Assembly (NCBI RefSeq): GCF_039534975.1
Contig: NZ_BAAAWH010000001.1
Location: 62,001 to 126,000, forward strand
DNA from: Microbacterium terregens
Lineage (GTDB): Bacteria; Actinomycetota; Actinomycetes; Actinomycetales; Microbacteriaceae
Direction of reading: 5' to 3'
DNA: 64,000 nucleotides
Shown: one piece after another, positions 16,178 to 25,049 of the stretch
How the letters are laid out: every line of letters starts with the position of its first letter
Position numbering within the stretch: position 1 is the stretch's first letter
Notes under the pieces: generated by a model
Told to the model about the DNA's origin: nothing
The model's input: the letters and a program-made list of their open reading frames with translations, nothing else
Database searches by the model: none
Program-made: the position numbers and the translations under genes

Positions 16178-17401
16178 TCAGCCCGCGAGCACGAGGCGCA
16201 GCTGCTCGACGGCCCAGTCCAGCTCGGTGGAACGGACCACCAACGGGGGCGCGATGCGGATGGTCTGGCCGTGCGTGTCCTTGACCAGAACGCCTCGAGC
16301 GATCATCCGCTCCGCGACCTCGCGGCCGGTGCCGACGGCGGGGTCGATATCGATGCCCGCCCACAGCCCGACCACGCGCACCGCCGTGACGCCGGAGCCG
16401 ACGAGCTCTGCGAGTTTGACCTGGAGGTGCTCACCGAGCGCGGCCGCGCGACGCTGGAACTCGCCGGTGGCGAGCATCTCGACGACCCGGGTGCCCACCG
16501 CCGAGGCCAGCGGGTTGCCGCCGAACGTGGAACCGTGCTCACCGGGGCGGATCACGCCGAGGACGTCGCGGTCGCCCACCACGGCGGACAGCGGCAGGAT
16601 CCCGCCGCCCAGCGCCTTGCCCAGCAGATACACGTCCGGCACGACACCTTCGCGATCGCACGCGAACGTCTCGCCCACGCGACCGAGTCCGGACTGGATC
16701 TCATCGGCGATGAACAGCACGTTGTGGCGCTGGGTGATCTCGCGCACCGCGCGCAGGTAGCCCTCCGGCGGAATCACGACACCGGCCTCGCCCTGGATCG
16801 GCTCGAGCAGCACGGCCGCGGTGTTCTCGTCGATCGCAGCCTCCAGCGCCGCGGCATCCCCGAACGGCACGGTGCGGAATCCCGCCGCATAGGGACCGAA
16901 GTCGTCCCGGGCCTGAGGATCGTCGCTGAAGCCCACGATCGTGGTCGTGCGGCCATGGAAGTTGCCGCCCGCGACGATGACCGTCGCGCGGTCGGGGGCG
17001 ATCCCCTTGACGCGGTAGCCCCACGCCCGGGCGACCTTGATGCCCGTCTCGACGGCCTCGGCGCCGGTGTTCATGGGCAGGACGAGGTCCTTGCCGCACA
17101 TCTCGGCGAGCGCGGCCGCGAAGACTCCGAGCTGGTCGTTGTGGTACGCCCGGCTCGTCAGCGTCAGGCGGGCCAGCTGCTCCTGGGCGGCGGCCAGGAT
17201 CGCCGGATGCCGGTGCCCGAAGTTCAGTGCGGAGTACGCCGACAGCAGGTCGAGGTAGCGCTTGCCCTCCACATCGGTCACCCAGGCGCCCTCACCGCGC
17301 GCGATGACGACCGGCAGCGGGTGATAGTTGTGTGCGACGTGCTCCGCTTCGGCGGTGATGATCGCCGAGGTCGCCGCATCCAGGACCACCGGGACGGTCA
17401 T
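16178..17401 (-). CDS. rocD: ornithine--oxo-acid transaminase
   Basis: A 407-residue class III PLP aminotransferase. Family marks are LLSAYSALNFGHRHP, MNTGAEAVETGIKVARAWGY, NFHGRTTTIVGFS, ADEIQSGLGR and the PLP-lysine segment YLLGKALGGG. It converts ornithine and 2-oxoglutarate to glutamate semialdehyde and glutamate. ATG 17401 overlaps the stop of the upstream DDAH-like gene, so the two are coupled. Glutamate semialdehyde feeds the P5C dehydrogenase domain of PutA encoded 3 kb away. Confidence 0.92.
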   Translation of the reverse strand: MTVPVVLDAATSAIITAEAEHVAHNYHPLPVVIARGEGAWVTDVEGKRYLDLLSAYSALNFGHRHPAILAAAQEQLARLTLTSRAYHNDQLGVFAAALAEMCGKDLVLPMNTGAEAVETGIKVARAWGYRVKGIAPDRATVIVAGGNFHGRTTTIVGFSDDPQARDDFGPYAAGFRTVPFGDAAALEAAIDENTAAVLLEPIQGEAGVVIPPEGYLRAVREITQRHNVLFIADEIQSGLGRVGETFACDREGVVPDVYLLGKALGGGILPLSAVVGDRDVLGVIRPGEHGSTFGGNPLASAVGTRVVEMLATGEFQRRAAALGEHLQVKLAELVGSGVTAVRVVGLWAGIDIDPAVGTGREVAERMIARGVLVKDTHGQTIRIAPPLVVRSTELDWAVEQLRLVLAG

Positions 17402-18291
17402 GATGTCGCTCCGCGAAGTTCCAGGGTGCAGCACTTGATGCCGCCGCCGCCGAGCAGGAGTTCGGAGAGATCGATCAGTACCGGGTTGTACCCGCGGTCG
17501 CGCAGCTGCCGCTCGAAGCCCTTGGCCCGAGGGGAGATGAGGACGTTGCGGCCGTCGCTGGCGGAGTTGAGCCCGAAGACCGCGCCGTCCTCGTCGGACA
17601 CGTGGATGGCGTCGGGATAGCGCTCGGCCAGAATCGCCTGGCTGCGCGCGTCGAACGCGGCGGGCAGGTAGGCGATGTTCGCGCGCTCCGGTCCGCCGTC
17701 GGCCACGCCTTCCACCGGATCGAGCACGGTGAGCGCGGTGTCGAGGTGGTAGAACCGCGGGTCGGTGAGGCTCAGCGAGATGACCTCGCGGCCGAAGACC
17801 TCGCCGACCTCACGATGGCTGTCGCCCGTGGAGCGGAAGCCGGTGCCGGCGAGGATGGTGTCGCCGACGAGCAGGAAGTCGCCCTCGCCCTCGTTGACCT
17901 CGACGGGGACGCGCGTGTCGAACCCGTAGGCGCGGAACCAGTCGATGAACGGTCCGGCCTCACCGGCACGCTCCTGAAAGCGGAACTTCGGACCGTACGC
18001 GACACCGTCGATCACGAACCCGCCGTTGGCCGTGTAGACCATGTCCGGCAGCCCCTCGACGGGGTCGATGAGCTCCACCTCGTGACCGAGTGCGAGGTAG
18101 GTGTCGTACAGCGTCTGCCATTGGCGCACCGCCACCGCGGTGTCGGTGGGGTTGGCCGGCACCATCCAGGGGTTGATCGTGTAGCTGACCGTGAAGTGCT
18201 CCGGCCGGCACATCAGGTAGCGGCGATGGTGCTGCATGCGGGTGGAGGCGCTGAGCGCGTGGGCGGCGGGCGCCGTGTTCTGCGTGGACAT
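17398..18291 (-). CDS. DDAH-like guanidino hydrolase (dimethylargininase or arginine dihydrolase)
   Basis: A 297-residue pentein-fold enzyme. The catalytic Cys lies in GGGGIKCCTLEL at the C-terminus, the His in DPRFYHLDTAL, and the acidic residue in NEGEGDFLLVGDT. The substrate loop reads PDMVYTANGGFV. Annotated relatives are called dimethylarginine dimethylaminohydrolase, which makes citrulline; coupling to rocD suggests that ornithine is the product instead, as in cyanobacterial arginine dihydrolase (ArgZ/AgrE). Which is right cannot be settled here. ATG 18291 has GAGGAG 4 bases upstream; the longer frame is rejected. Confidence 0.78.
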   Translation of the reverse strand: MSTQNTAPAAHALSASTRMQHHRRYLMCRPEHFTVSYTINPWMVPANPTDTAVAVRQWQTLYDTYLALGHEVELIDPVEGLPDMVYTANGGFVIDGVAYGPKFRFQERAGEAGPFIDWFRAYGFDTRVPVEVNEGEGDFLLVGDTILAGTGFRSTGDSHREVGEVFGREVISLSLTDPRFYHLDTALTVLDPVEGVADGGPERANIAYLPAAFDARSQAILAERYPDAIHVSDEDGAVFGLNSASDGRNVLISPRAKGFERQLRDRGYNPVLIDLSELLLGGGGIKCCTLELRGATS

Positions 18292-18494
18292 TCTGCTCCT
18301 CAGGCAGGGACGGCGGACGCTGTCCAGGGGCCCGGCGGCCCTCCGACCCGCTGCGTTCGCGCAGGATCCGCGCGGGGTGGAAGGGTGCGACTCGAGCACG
18401 CCGCCACCCATTCTCGCATGCGCGAGGCCAGGATCCCCGATGGATGTGCCCGGTTGCGACGGCATGCCGGCGACGCCGGCGACAGCATCCGCCC
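18292..18494. other. 203-bp intergenic region upstream of ddaH-rocD
   Basis: Leader and promoter region for the leftward DDAH-rocD pair, also following the 3' end of the xre-like gene on the same strand. GC-rich with short dyads (GCCGGCGACGCCGGC near 18470). No gene or recognised operator is seen. Confidence 0.4.
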
Positions 18495-18728
18495 TCAGTC
18501 CGTCTGTGCGTGTTCGGCCGGGGGGTATTGGAAGACGTCATCCAGGCCCACGCCGAAGACCAGGGCGATCTGGAACGCGAGCTCGAGGGTGGGCGAATAG
18601 CGTCCCTGCTCGATGGCGATCAGGGTCTGGCGGGTGACGCCGATGCGCCGCGCGAGCTCGACCTGGGTGAGCCCGGCGGCTTCGCGGAGCACGCGGATGG
18701 AGTTGGTGACCTTCGTGGGCTTGACCAT
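18495..18728 (-). CDS. small XRE-family transcriptional regulator
   Basis: A 77-residue protein that is nearly all helix-turn-helix: [20 protein letters not shown] then [19 protein letters not shown]. It belongs to the YgzD/YozG-like group of minimal regulators that are typically paired with a small membrane protein. ATG 18728 overlaps the stop of the upstream membrane protein (TGATG). The operon promoter carries a perfect long inverted repeat (19181-19233), probably its own operator, giving autoregulation by inference. Confidence 0.88.
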   Translation of the reverse strand: MVKPTKVTNSIRVLREAAGLTQVELARRIGVTRQTLIAIEQGRYSPTLELAFQIALVFGVGLDDVFQYPPAEHAQTD

Positions 18729-19162
18729 CAGGCGATCCCGCGACGGTAGGCGATGACGCGCGCCACGCTGCCGACGATCGCCGCCAGGGCGAACCCGAAG
18801 TACATCGTGTTCGCAATCCAGAACCAGTCGGCTTCGAAGGCGCACAGCACGAGCACGCCGAGTCCGGCGATCAGCAAGAAGCTCTGCCCGACCCGACTTC
18901 CCATCCGCGAGATGTCGCGATCGCGGACGTCCGAGGCGCCGACGCCTTCGGGATCGCCCATGCCCGCGAAGATCCCCCACAGGATGCTGAGCACGATGGT
19001 GACGACGATGCTTCCGCCGATGGTCCAGAGCATGATCGGCCACCAGACCACGTCGGTGAGCGGTCCGTCCCCGGCCTGCTGGAGGATGACGATCACGTAG
19101 ATCGCGGTACCGATCGCGCTGACGATCAGACTCGTCCAGGTGTTGCGTTCCTCGTAGACCAT
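18728..19162 (-). CDS. four-helix membrane protein of XRE pair
   Basis: A 144-residue integral membrane protein with four hydrophobic segments near residues 9-28, 38-65, 91-108 and 113-137. A short charged loop [15 protein letters not shown] lies between helices two and three. It resembles DUF2178-type proteins encoded with small XRE regulators. First gene of the two-gene operon; GGGTGG precedes the ATG. Function unknown; the pair often responds to membrane or stationary-phase stress, but nothing here shows the signal. Confidence 0.78.
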   Translation of the reverse strand: MVYEERNTWTSLIVSAIGTAIYVIVILQQAGDGPLTDVVWWPIMLWTIGGSIVVTIVLSILWGIFAGMGDPEGVGASDVRDRDISRMGSRVGQSFLLIAGLGVLVLCAFEADWFWIANTMYFGFALAAIVGSVARVIAYRRGIA

Positions 19163-19180
19163 GATCCACCCCCATGTCTG

Positions 19181-19233
19181 GAATATTTGACATTGAGACG
19201 GTATCGCGGGCGACGGATAGATGTCAAATATTC
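19181..19233. promoter_or_regulatory. perfect 13-bp inverted repeat flanking the XRE-operon promoter
   Basis: GAATATTTGACAT at 19181-19193 and its exact complement ATGTCAAATATTC at 19221-19233, 27 bp apart. On the minus strand the distal arm contains -35 TTGACA (19222-19227), followed after 18 bp by -10 TACCGT (19198-19203); the proximal arm then covers the transcription start. AT-rich arms in a very GC-rich genome argue strongly for a protein-binding site. Confidence 0.7.
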
Positions 19234-19294
19234 TTTACTCATTCGGGCGTGTTCAGCGACGTGCAGCCCGGTCAGCGCCTGACAGGCTGGAGGC

Positions 19295-20053
19295 ATGACG
19301 CGCCGGACCGCTGAAGACACTCGCCGCCTGATCCTCGAGGCCGCCATCCAGATGCTGCTGGAGCGCGGGGTGACCGCGGGTGTACAGCACATCCGCCTCC
19401 AGGAGGTACTGCGCTCGGTGGGTCTCACGACGGGGGCCGCGTACCGGATCTGGACGGATCAGACCGAGTTCCACCGGGATCTCGCCGTGGAGATGGTCGG
19501 GGTTCGGTTCGCGCCCCCCGTCGCCAGCGCGACGGAGGCGATTCAGGACGTGCTCGCCTCGGACGGCTCGATGCACGACGTCGTGCGGGCCGCGGCACTG
19601 GATCACGTCACCTACGCATCGAAGTTCCATCTCGAGCCGGAGTCGCGCGACTCGCACGCGTTCATCACCGCCCTGGCCTTGCGCACGGCCGCCGGCGCCT
19701 GGCCGGAGCTGCGGGTGGCGAGCGCGGAACGGCATCGCGCCTCGGTGGCGGCATTCACCGAGTTCTACGCGGCCCTGCTGCACCGCTACGGGCGGCGGAT
19801 GCGGTCACCGCTGACGATCATCGACTTCACCGAGGCGATGGCAGCGCTGGGCGAGGGGTTCGCCATTCGATCGGCCGAGGGGCTCGATCACCCCCGGTAC
19901 GACATCCCGCAGGACGCCGAGGTGCCCAGCGGGCGGTGGACCCTGTTCGGCATCGCGATCCTCGGTCTGGTGGACGGGTTCACCCTGCCCGCATCGGATG
20001 AGGATGCGGCCCCCGGCCGACCGACGCAGAGCGCCGGTGGCCGGGGTCGCTGA
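19295..20053 (+). CDS. TetR family transcriptional regulator
   Basis: A 252-residue protein with an N-terminal TetR domain: RRLILEAAIQMLLERG, then IRLQEVLRSVGLTTGAAYRIW as recognition region and DQTEFHRDLAVEM. The ligand-binding part is long and ends in a polar tail. GGAGG lies immediately upstream of the ATG. It is divergent from the XRE/membrane operon and shares its 132-bp regulatory region; no adjacent rightward target gene exists, as the convergent putA gene follows. Confidence 0.83.
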   Translation: MTRRTAEDTRRLILEAAIQMLLERGVTAGVQHIRLQEVLRSVGLTTGAAYRIWTDQTEFHRDLAVEMVGVRFAPPVASATEAIQDVLASDGSMHDVVRAAALDHVTYASKFHLEPESRDSHAFITALALRTAAGAWPELRVASAERHRASVAAFTEFYAALLHRYGRRMRSPLTIIDFTEAMAALGEGFAIRSAEGLDHPRYDIPQDAEVPSGRWTLFGIAILGLVDGFTLPASDEDAAPGRPTQSAGGRGR

Positions 20054-20146
20054 TCCCCCAGCAAAAGACGCGACGTCCAGGCCCGATACTCGACGGCGCG
20101 TCCGTCCCCCCACACACCATCGTGACGGCACAGGGCGCGCACGGCT

Positions 20147-20165
20147 AGAAAGATAACTTCTTTCT
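20147..20165. terminator. AT-rich stem-loop between convergent tetR and putA
   Basis: AGAAAGA-TAACT-TCTTTCT, a perfect 7-bp stem with 5-base loop in the 146-bp convergent gap. Low stem stability makes a terminator uncertain; it could be a protein site. The rest of the gap shows nothing. Confidence 0.35.
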
Positions 20166-20199
20166 TCTGGGCGGCGCCGGTCTCCCTTTGCCGACCAGG

Positions 20200-23100
20200 T
20201 CAGATCACCGACTCCGACCAGGCGTCGGGGTTGCCGAACCGGTGCGCGGTGATCGTGATCGACTGCTCGTGCAGGAACGGCAGCAGCTCGAGCCTGCCTG
20301 AGGTCGTCACCTCATTCGGGTGGATCACCAGGTCCGGATCGCCGCCCACGGCTTCGGCCAAGGCGCTGTGCAGCGCGGCGACCGACGGCGCCGGCCCGAC
20401 CAGACGCGCGCGCGGTGGGCGGGGACCGGATGCCGGGTCCTCAGCGATCATCCGCTCCAGCCACTGCTCATCGTTCTCGACGAAGACCGCGACGCCCTGC
20501 TCGCTGAGCGAGCGTCGCACCGCAGCGGGAAGGCCGACGGGCGCGCTGAGCGTGAAGTCCGATCCGGCGCGCAGACCGGCGAGCACGATCCGCAGAAGCG
20601 CCTGCCACGATGCGTCCCCGGTCGCGCGGACCGCGACATCCACCGGCCGGTACCGGAACAGGTTGCGCTCGACACCGAGGCGCGAGACGTCGCGGACCTG
20701 ACCGAACTCGCGATCCCAGGCCAGCGCGTCCGAAAGCGCGCCGCGGCGCAGCCACTCGAAGGCTTCGTAGTCCAGCGACGGCTGTGCTGCCTCGATGACC
20801 GTTGTGATCCGCGAATCCAGGCCCCGCAGGTGCAGGGTCGCCGAGGTCGCCGTCCCGGCGGACGGGCGCCAGGAGCCCAGGCCGATCAGGTAGTTGGGTC
20901 CGCCCGCCTTGGCGCCGGCGCCGACGGATGAGCGCTTCCAGCCGCCGAACGGCTGACGCTGGACGATCGCGCCGGTGATCCCCCGGTTGACGTAGAGGTT
21001 GCCCGCCTCCACGTCGGCGAGCCAGACCTCGAGGTCATCCGGATTCTGCGTGTACAGCCCCGCGGTCAGCCCGTACGCCACCGCGTTCTGCAGCTGGATC
21101 GCGTGCCCGAGCGAGTGCGCGTGCATCACGCCGAGCACGGGCCCGAAGAACTCCTCACGGTGGAAGCGGGATCCGGGTTGCACACCGGCGCGGATGCCGG
21201 GGCTCCAGAACCGCCCGTCGAATTCGACTCCGTGATCCAGTGGCCGCGGCTCGACGAGCCAGTGCTCGCCCTCTTCGAGCGTGGACAGCGCCCACGCGAG
21301 CTTGCCCTGAGGGGGCTCGATGACCGGTCCGACCTCGGCCATCGGGTCACTGGGCAGTCCGATGCGCAGCGAGGTCGCGGCATCCACCAGTTGACGTGCG
21401 AAGCGCTTGGAACGGCCGACCGGACCCACGAGGATGGCCAGCGAGGCCGCCGAGCACTTCTGCCCGGCGTGGCCGAAGGCGCTCTTGACGAGGTCGGATG
21501 CCGCGAGATCCAGGTCGGCGGAGGGCATCACGATCATCGCGTTCTTGCCGCTGGTCTCGGCCAGCAGCGGCAGGTCCGGCCGCCAGGAACGGAACAGGGC
21601 CGCCGTCTCCCAGGAGCCGGTGAGGATGACGCGATCCACGTCGGGGTGGGACACGAGCTGTTGTCCCAGTGAGCCCTCATCGATGTCGACCAGCGCGAGC
21701 ACGTCCCGCGGCACCCCGGCATCCCACAGCGCTTCGGCGACCACGGCGGCGCAGCGACGTGCCTGGGGGGCAGGCTTGAACACCACGCCGGAGCCCGCGG
21801 CGAGCGCGGCCAGCACTCCGCCCGCGGGAATGGCCACCGGGAAGTTCCACGGCGGCGTGACCACGGTCAGTCGCGCCGGAATGAAGACGGCACCGCTGAC
21901 CCGGTCCAGCTCTCGCGCCGTCGCGGCGTAGTAGCCGGCGAAGTCGACCGCTTCACTGACCTCGACGTCCGCCTCGGCGAAGACCTTGCCCGTCTCGGAG
22001 GCAGCGACCTCGATCAGCTCACCACGGCGGGCTTCGAGGGCGCGTGCCGCCGCCTCGAGCACGGCGGCGCGCTCGCTGGCGGGCCGCGCGCCCCACGCCT
22101 GCGCGGCCTGTCGCACCCGGGCCACGGTCTGCTCGAGCGCGCCTGCGTCGGTGATGCGCGCAGCGGCGATCGTCGCGTCACCGGCGGTCGAGGTGTCGAC
22201 CCGGTCCAGGATCGCGCGGCTCCACTCCCGGTTCGCCGCCAGCGAGGGATCGGTGTCGGGGGCGTTGCGGAATCCCGGCGCACCCCCCGCCCGGCCGTCT
22301 GCTTCGCGCGCCGCGTAGACGGCGGTCTCGACGAAGGTCGCGCCGCCGAAGACGCTGGCCGCCGCCGAGGGCTCGATCGGCACCGTGTCGCCCTCGCCCG
22401 AGCCGGAACGGGTGATGCCGAGCACGGCCTGCGTCAAACCGCCGGGATCCACCTCGTCCGAGTCGCCGCTTTCGTCGGCCGGAGTGCCATCGGTCCCCGT
22501 TCTTTGACCCGCGGCACCGCGCACGAGCCGCTCAGCCGCACCCGGACCCCGCTCCGTCGCCTCGTCCGCCGGCGGTCGGTTCCGATCCTGGCCGCGGTTC
22601 GGTCCTGTGCGCAGCGCGGCGTCCGACGAGCGCGCGATCGACGCCAGGAACCGGTCGCGCTCCCGGTCGAACATCGCCGGGTCGTCGGCCAGCTCGAAGG
22701 CCGCGGAGAGGAAGTTCTCGCTGGACGCGTTCTCCTCGAGGCGGCGCACCAGATAGCTGATCGCGACATCGAACTCGTCTGGCCGCACGACCGGGACATA
22801 CAGCAGCACCTGTCCGACCTCGCGGGCCACCGCCTCGACCTGTCCCTGGGCCATCCCCAGCAGCATCTCGAAGTCGATCTCGTCCCGCACACCCCGCTGT
22901 CCGGCCAGCAGCCACGCGTAGGCGATGTCGAACAGGTTGTGTCCCGCGACTCCGATCCGCACCGCCGCCGTGTGCTCGGCGCGCAGCGAGAAGTCCAGGC
23001 ACCGCAGGTAGTTGGCGTCGGAGTCCAGCTTGTTGTCGAACGTCGCGAGCGACCAGTCGTGGAGGACGGCGTCCACCCGCTCCATCGCGAGGTTCGCGCC

Positions 23101-23988
23101 CTTGACCAACCGGATCTTGATGCGCGCTCCGCCGGCCCCGACCCGCATCCGCGCCCAGGCCGTCAGCTGCTCGAGCGCCGGCAGTGCATCCGGCAGGTAG
23201 GCCTGCAGCACGATGCCCGCCTCGAGTCCCTGGAGCCTCGGGTCCTCGAGCAGGCGGGTGAAGACCGCGATGGTCAGGTCGAGGTCGCGGTACTCCTCCA
23301 TGTCGAGGTTGATGAAGGTCGGTCCGTTCGCCGCGTCCGGTGACGCCGCCGTCAGGTAGAGCGGAAGGAGTCGCTCGATCACCTTGTCGACGACCTCGTC
23401 GAACGCCCACATCGAAATGTGGCTCGCGATCGCCGACACCTTGACCGAGACGTAGTCGACATCCGGCCGGCGGATCAGCTCGTGGATGCCGTCCAGCCGG
23501 CGCAGCGCCTCCTGCTCGCCCAGAACCGCCTCGCCCAGGAGGTTCAGGTTGAGCCTTGCTCCGCTCTCACGGATTCGTGCGATCGCCGGGCCGAGCTTGT
23601 CCGGGCGCGCGTCCACGACGAGGTGCCCGACCATCTCGCGCAGCACGCGACGCGCGATCGGAACGACCGGGGCGGGCAGCACGGGCGCGACGGCGCCGCC
23701 GACCTGCACGGCGCTGCGCAGGTACCACGGCAGGAACTTCGGTACCAGCGGGGCGACTCGGCTCAGATTGGATGCCGCGGCCGCCAGGCTCTCGGGGCGC
23801 ATGACACCGTCGACGAAGCCGATCGTGAAGGGCAGGCCGCTGGGGTCTTTGAGCACGCCCGCCAAGCGCGCGGCGGCGGGGTCGACGTCGGCCTCGGCGC
23901 TCTCGGCGACCCACCGACGGGCGAGTTCGATCGCCTGGTCAGCGAGCGTATCGGCGGGCGCGGTGGGCGGCACGGGTGTCGAGTGCAT
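20200..23988 (-). CDS. putA: bifunctional proline dehydrogenase / P5C dehydrogenase (PutA)
   Basis: A 1262-residue two-domain enzyme. The N-terminal half is a PRODH flavin barrel (KVSAIASHISMW, NLDMEEYRDLDLT, IRLVKGANLAMERV, YAWLLAGQRGVRDEIDFEMLLGM). The second half is an ALDH fold: PPWNFPVAIPAGG, ILTGSWETA, ETSGKNAMIV and the catalytic Cys in GHAGQKCSAAS. Proline is oxidised to P5C and then to glutamate. A roughly 80-residue Gly/Asp/Arg-rich disordered linker near residues 475-560 replaces a compact junction. No DNA-binding ribbon-helix-helix is present, so the divergent LysR gene probably regulates it. Confidence 0.92.
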   Translation of the reverse strand: MHSTPVPPTAPADTLADQAIELARRWVAESAEADVDPAAARLAGVLKDPSGLPFTIGFVDGVMRPESLAAAASNLSRVAPLVPKFLPWYLRSAVQVGGAVAPVLPAPVVPIARRVLREMVGHLVVDARPDKLGPAIARIRESGARLNLNLLGEAVLGEQEALRRLDGIHELIRRPDVDYVSVKVSAIASHISMWAFDEVVDKVIERLLPLYLTAASPDAANGPTFINLDMEEYRDLDLTIAVFTRLLEDPRLQGLEAGIVLQAYLPDALPALEQLTAWARMRVGAGGARIKIRLVKGANLAMERVDAVLHDWSLATFDNKLDSDANYLRCLDFSLRAEHTAAVRIGVAGHNLFDIAYAWLLAGQRGVRDEIDFEMLLGMAQGQVEAVAREVGQVLLYVPVVRPDEFDVAISYLVRRLEENASSENFLSAAFELADDPAMFDRERDRFLASIARSSDAALRTGPNRGQDRNRPPADEATERGPGAAERLVRGAAGQRTGTDGTPADESGDSDEVDPGGLTQAVLGITRSGSGEGDTVPIEPSAAASVFGGATFVETAVYAAREADGRAGGAPGFRNAPDTDPSLAANREWSRAILDRVDTSTAGDATIAAARITDAGALEQTVARVRQAAQAWGARPASERAAVLEAAARALEARRGELIEVAASETGKVFAEADVEVSEAVDFAGYYAATARELDRVSGAVFIPARLTVVTPPWNFPVAIPAGGVLAALAAGSGVVFKPAPQARRCAAVVAEALWDAGVPRDVLALVDIDEGSLGQQLVSHPDVDRVILTGSWETAALFRSWRPDLPLLAETSGKNAMIVMPSADLDLAASDLVKSAFGHAGQKCSAASLAILVGPVGRSKRFARQLVDAATSLRIGLPSDPMAEVGPVIEPPQGKLAWALSTLEEGEHWLVEPRPLDHGVEFDGRFWSPGIRAGVQPGSRFHREEFFGPVLGVMHAHSLGHAIQLQNAVAYGLTAGLYTQNPDDLEVWLADVEAGNLYVNRGITGAIVQRQPFGGWKRSSVGAGAKAGGPNYLIGLGSWRPSAGTATSATLHLRGLDSRITTVIEAAQPSLDYEAFEWLRRGALSDALAWDREFGQVRDVSRLGVERNLFRYRPVDVAVRATGDASWQALLRIVLAGLRAGSDFTLSAPVGLPAAVRRSLSEQGVAVFVENDEQWLERMIAEDPASGPRPPRARLVGPAPSVAALHSALAEAVGGDPDLVIHPNEVTTSGRLELLPFLHEQSITITAHRFGNPDAWSESVI

Positions 23989-24086
23989 GACTCAAGCATG
24001 CGGCATCCGATCGTTCACGAAAAGCGACCATCTATGATCGATACCAATCAGTCCTATCGACTGTTTCTTCCCGAGCGAGGATCGCC

Positions 24087-24998
24087 GTGTTCGAACTGCG
24101 CCGGCTGCGATTGCTGCACGAGCTCGCGCTCCGCGGCACGCTCGCGGCGGTCGCGGACGCCCTGTCGTACAGTCCCTCGACGATCTCGCAGCAACTCGCG
24201 CAGCTCGAGCGGGACGCCGGCGTTCCGCTGCTGATTCCCGACGGCAGGCGGGTGCGCCTCACCGAGCACGGTGTCGCCCTCGCGGCGCACGCGTCCCGGG
24301 CTCTCGAGCTGGAGGAGCAGATCCGCGGCGAGCTCGAGTCGCTGCAGGCGGGGATCGCTCCGGTCCGCGTCGCGGTGCTGCAGACGGCCGCCCAGGCGAT
24401 CCTCCCCGTCGCCCTGACACTGCTCGCCGATCGCGAACCGCGGCTGCGCGTCGAGATCGCCGAGGTCCCGCCCGAGGACGGACTCTTCGAGCTGTCCGCC
24501 GGCGGGTTCGATCTGGTGATCGCCGAGCAGTACCCCGGCCACACGCGCGCGCACCGCGCGGGACTGGAGCGGGAGATGCTGGGCAGCGACCCGATCCGCC
24601 TGGCGCTGCCGCCGGACGATCCCGCCGGCGGCGTCGCGGAGCTGCGCGACCGGGCGTGGGTGATGGAGCCGGCCGGCACCGCGGCGAGGCAGTGGGCGGT
24701 GCAGCAGTGCCGCGCCGCCGGTTTCGAGCCGGACATCCGCTTCGAGATCGCCGACCTGACCGCGCAGGTGCGGCTCATCGCCGCCGGCCGCGCGGTCGGT
24801 GTTCTGCCCGACCTGGTCTGGGCGGACCTCGATCCCCCGGTCCGGTTGCTGGATCTTCCGGGCGATCCAGCGCGCGAGATCTTCACCGCCGCGCGACAGT
24901 CCTCGATGTCACGCGGCGGTATCCGTGCCGTCCGGACGGCTCTGCGCGACGCCTTCGATGCCCGCTCGAGCGCGGCACGGCCGTCCACGGCGGGGTGA
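24087..24998 (+). CDS. LysR family transcriptional regulator, likely of putA
   Basis: A 303-residue LysR protein: the N-terminal helix-turn-helix runs LRRLRLLHELALRGTLAAVADAL and SYSPSTISQQLAQLERDAGV, followed by a periplasmic-binding-like effector domain. It starts at a GTG after GAGGATCG and is divergent from putA with 98 bp between them, the usual arrangement for an autoregulated activator and its target. The gap contains AT-rich ATGATCGATACCAAT. Proline or P5C as inducer is inference. Confidence 0.84.
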   Translation: MFELRRLRLLHELALRGTLAAVADALSYSPSTISQQLAQLERDAGVPLLIPDGRRVRLTEHGVALAAHASRALELEEQIRGELESLQAGIAPVRVAVLQTAAQAILPVALTLLADREPRLRVEIAEVPPEDGLFELSAGGFDLVIAEQYPGHTRAHRAGLEREMLGSDPIRLALPPDDPAGGVAELRDRAWVMEPAGTAARQWAVQQCRAAGFEPDIRFEIADLTAQVRLIAAGRAVGVLPDLVWADLDPPVRLLDLPGDPAREIFTAARQSSMSRGGIRAVRTALRDAFDARSSAARPSTAG

Positions 24999-25019
24999 GC
25001 CGCCCCCGCCACCCGCGGA

Positions 25020-25044
25020 CGGAGGTGCGGACGGAACCCCTCCG
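25020..25044. terminator. weak hairpin between lysR and convergent gene
   Basis: CGGAGG pairs with CCTCCG across 13 bases in the 51-bp convergent gap. Stem is short; a terminator role is tentative. Confidence 0.3.
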
Positions 25045-25049
25045 CAGGA

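Noticed and set aside
15401..17620. 739-residue plus-strand open frame
   Set aside because: Lies opposite iclR, rocD and the DDAH-like gene; composition only.
17398..18465. Longer start for the DDAH-like gene
   Set aside because: The first 58 residues are Gly/Arg/Pro-rich without homology features, and GAGGAG supports ATG 18291.
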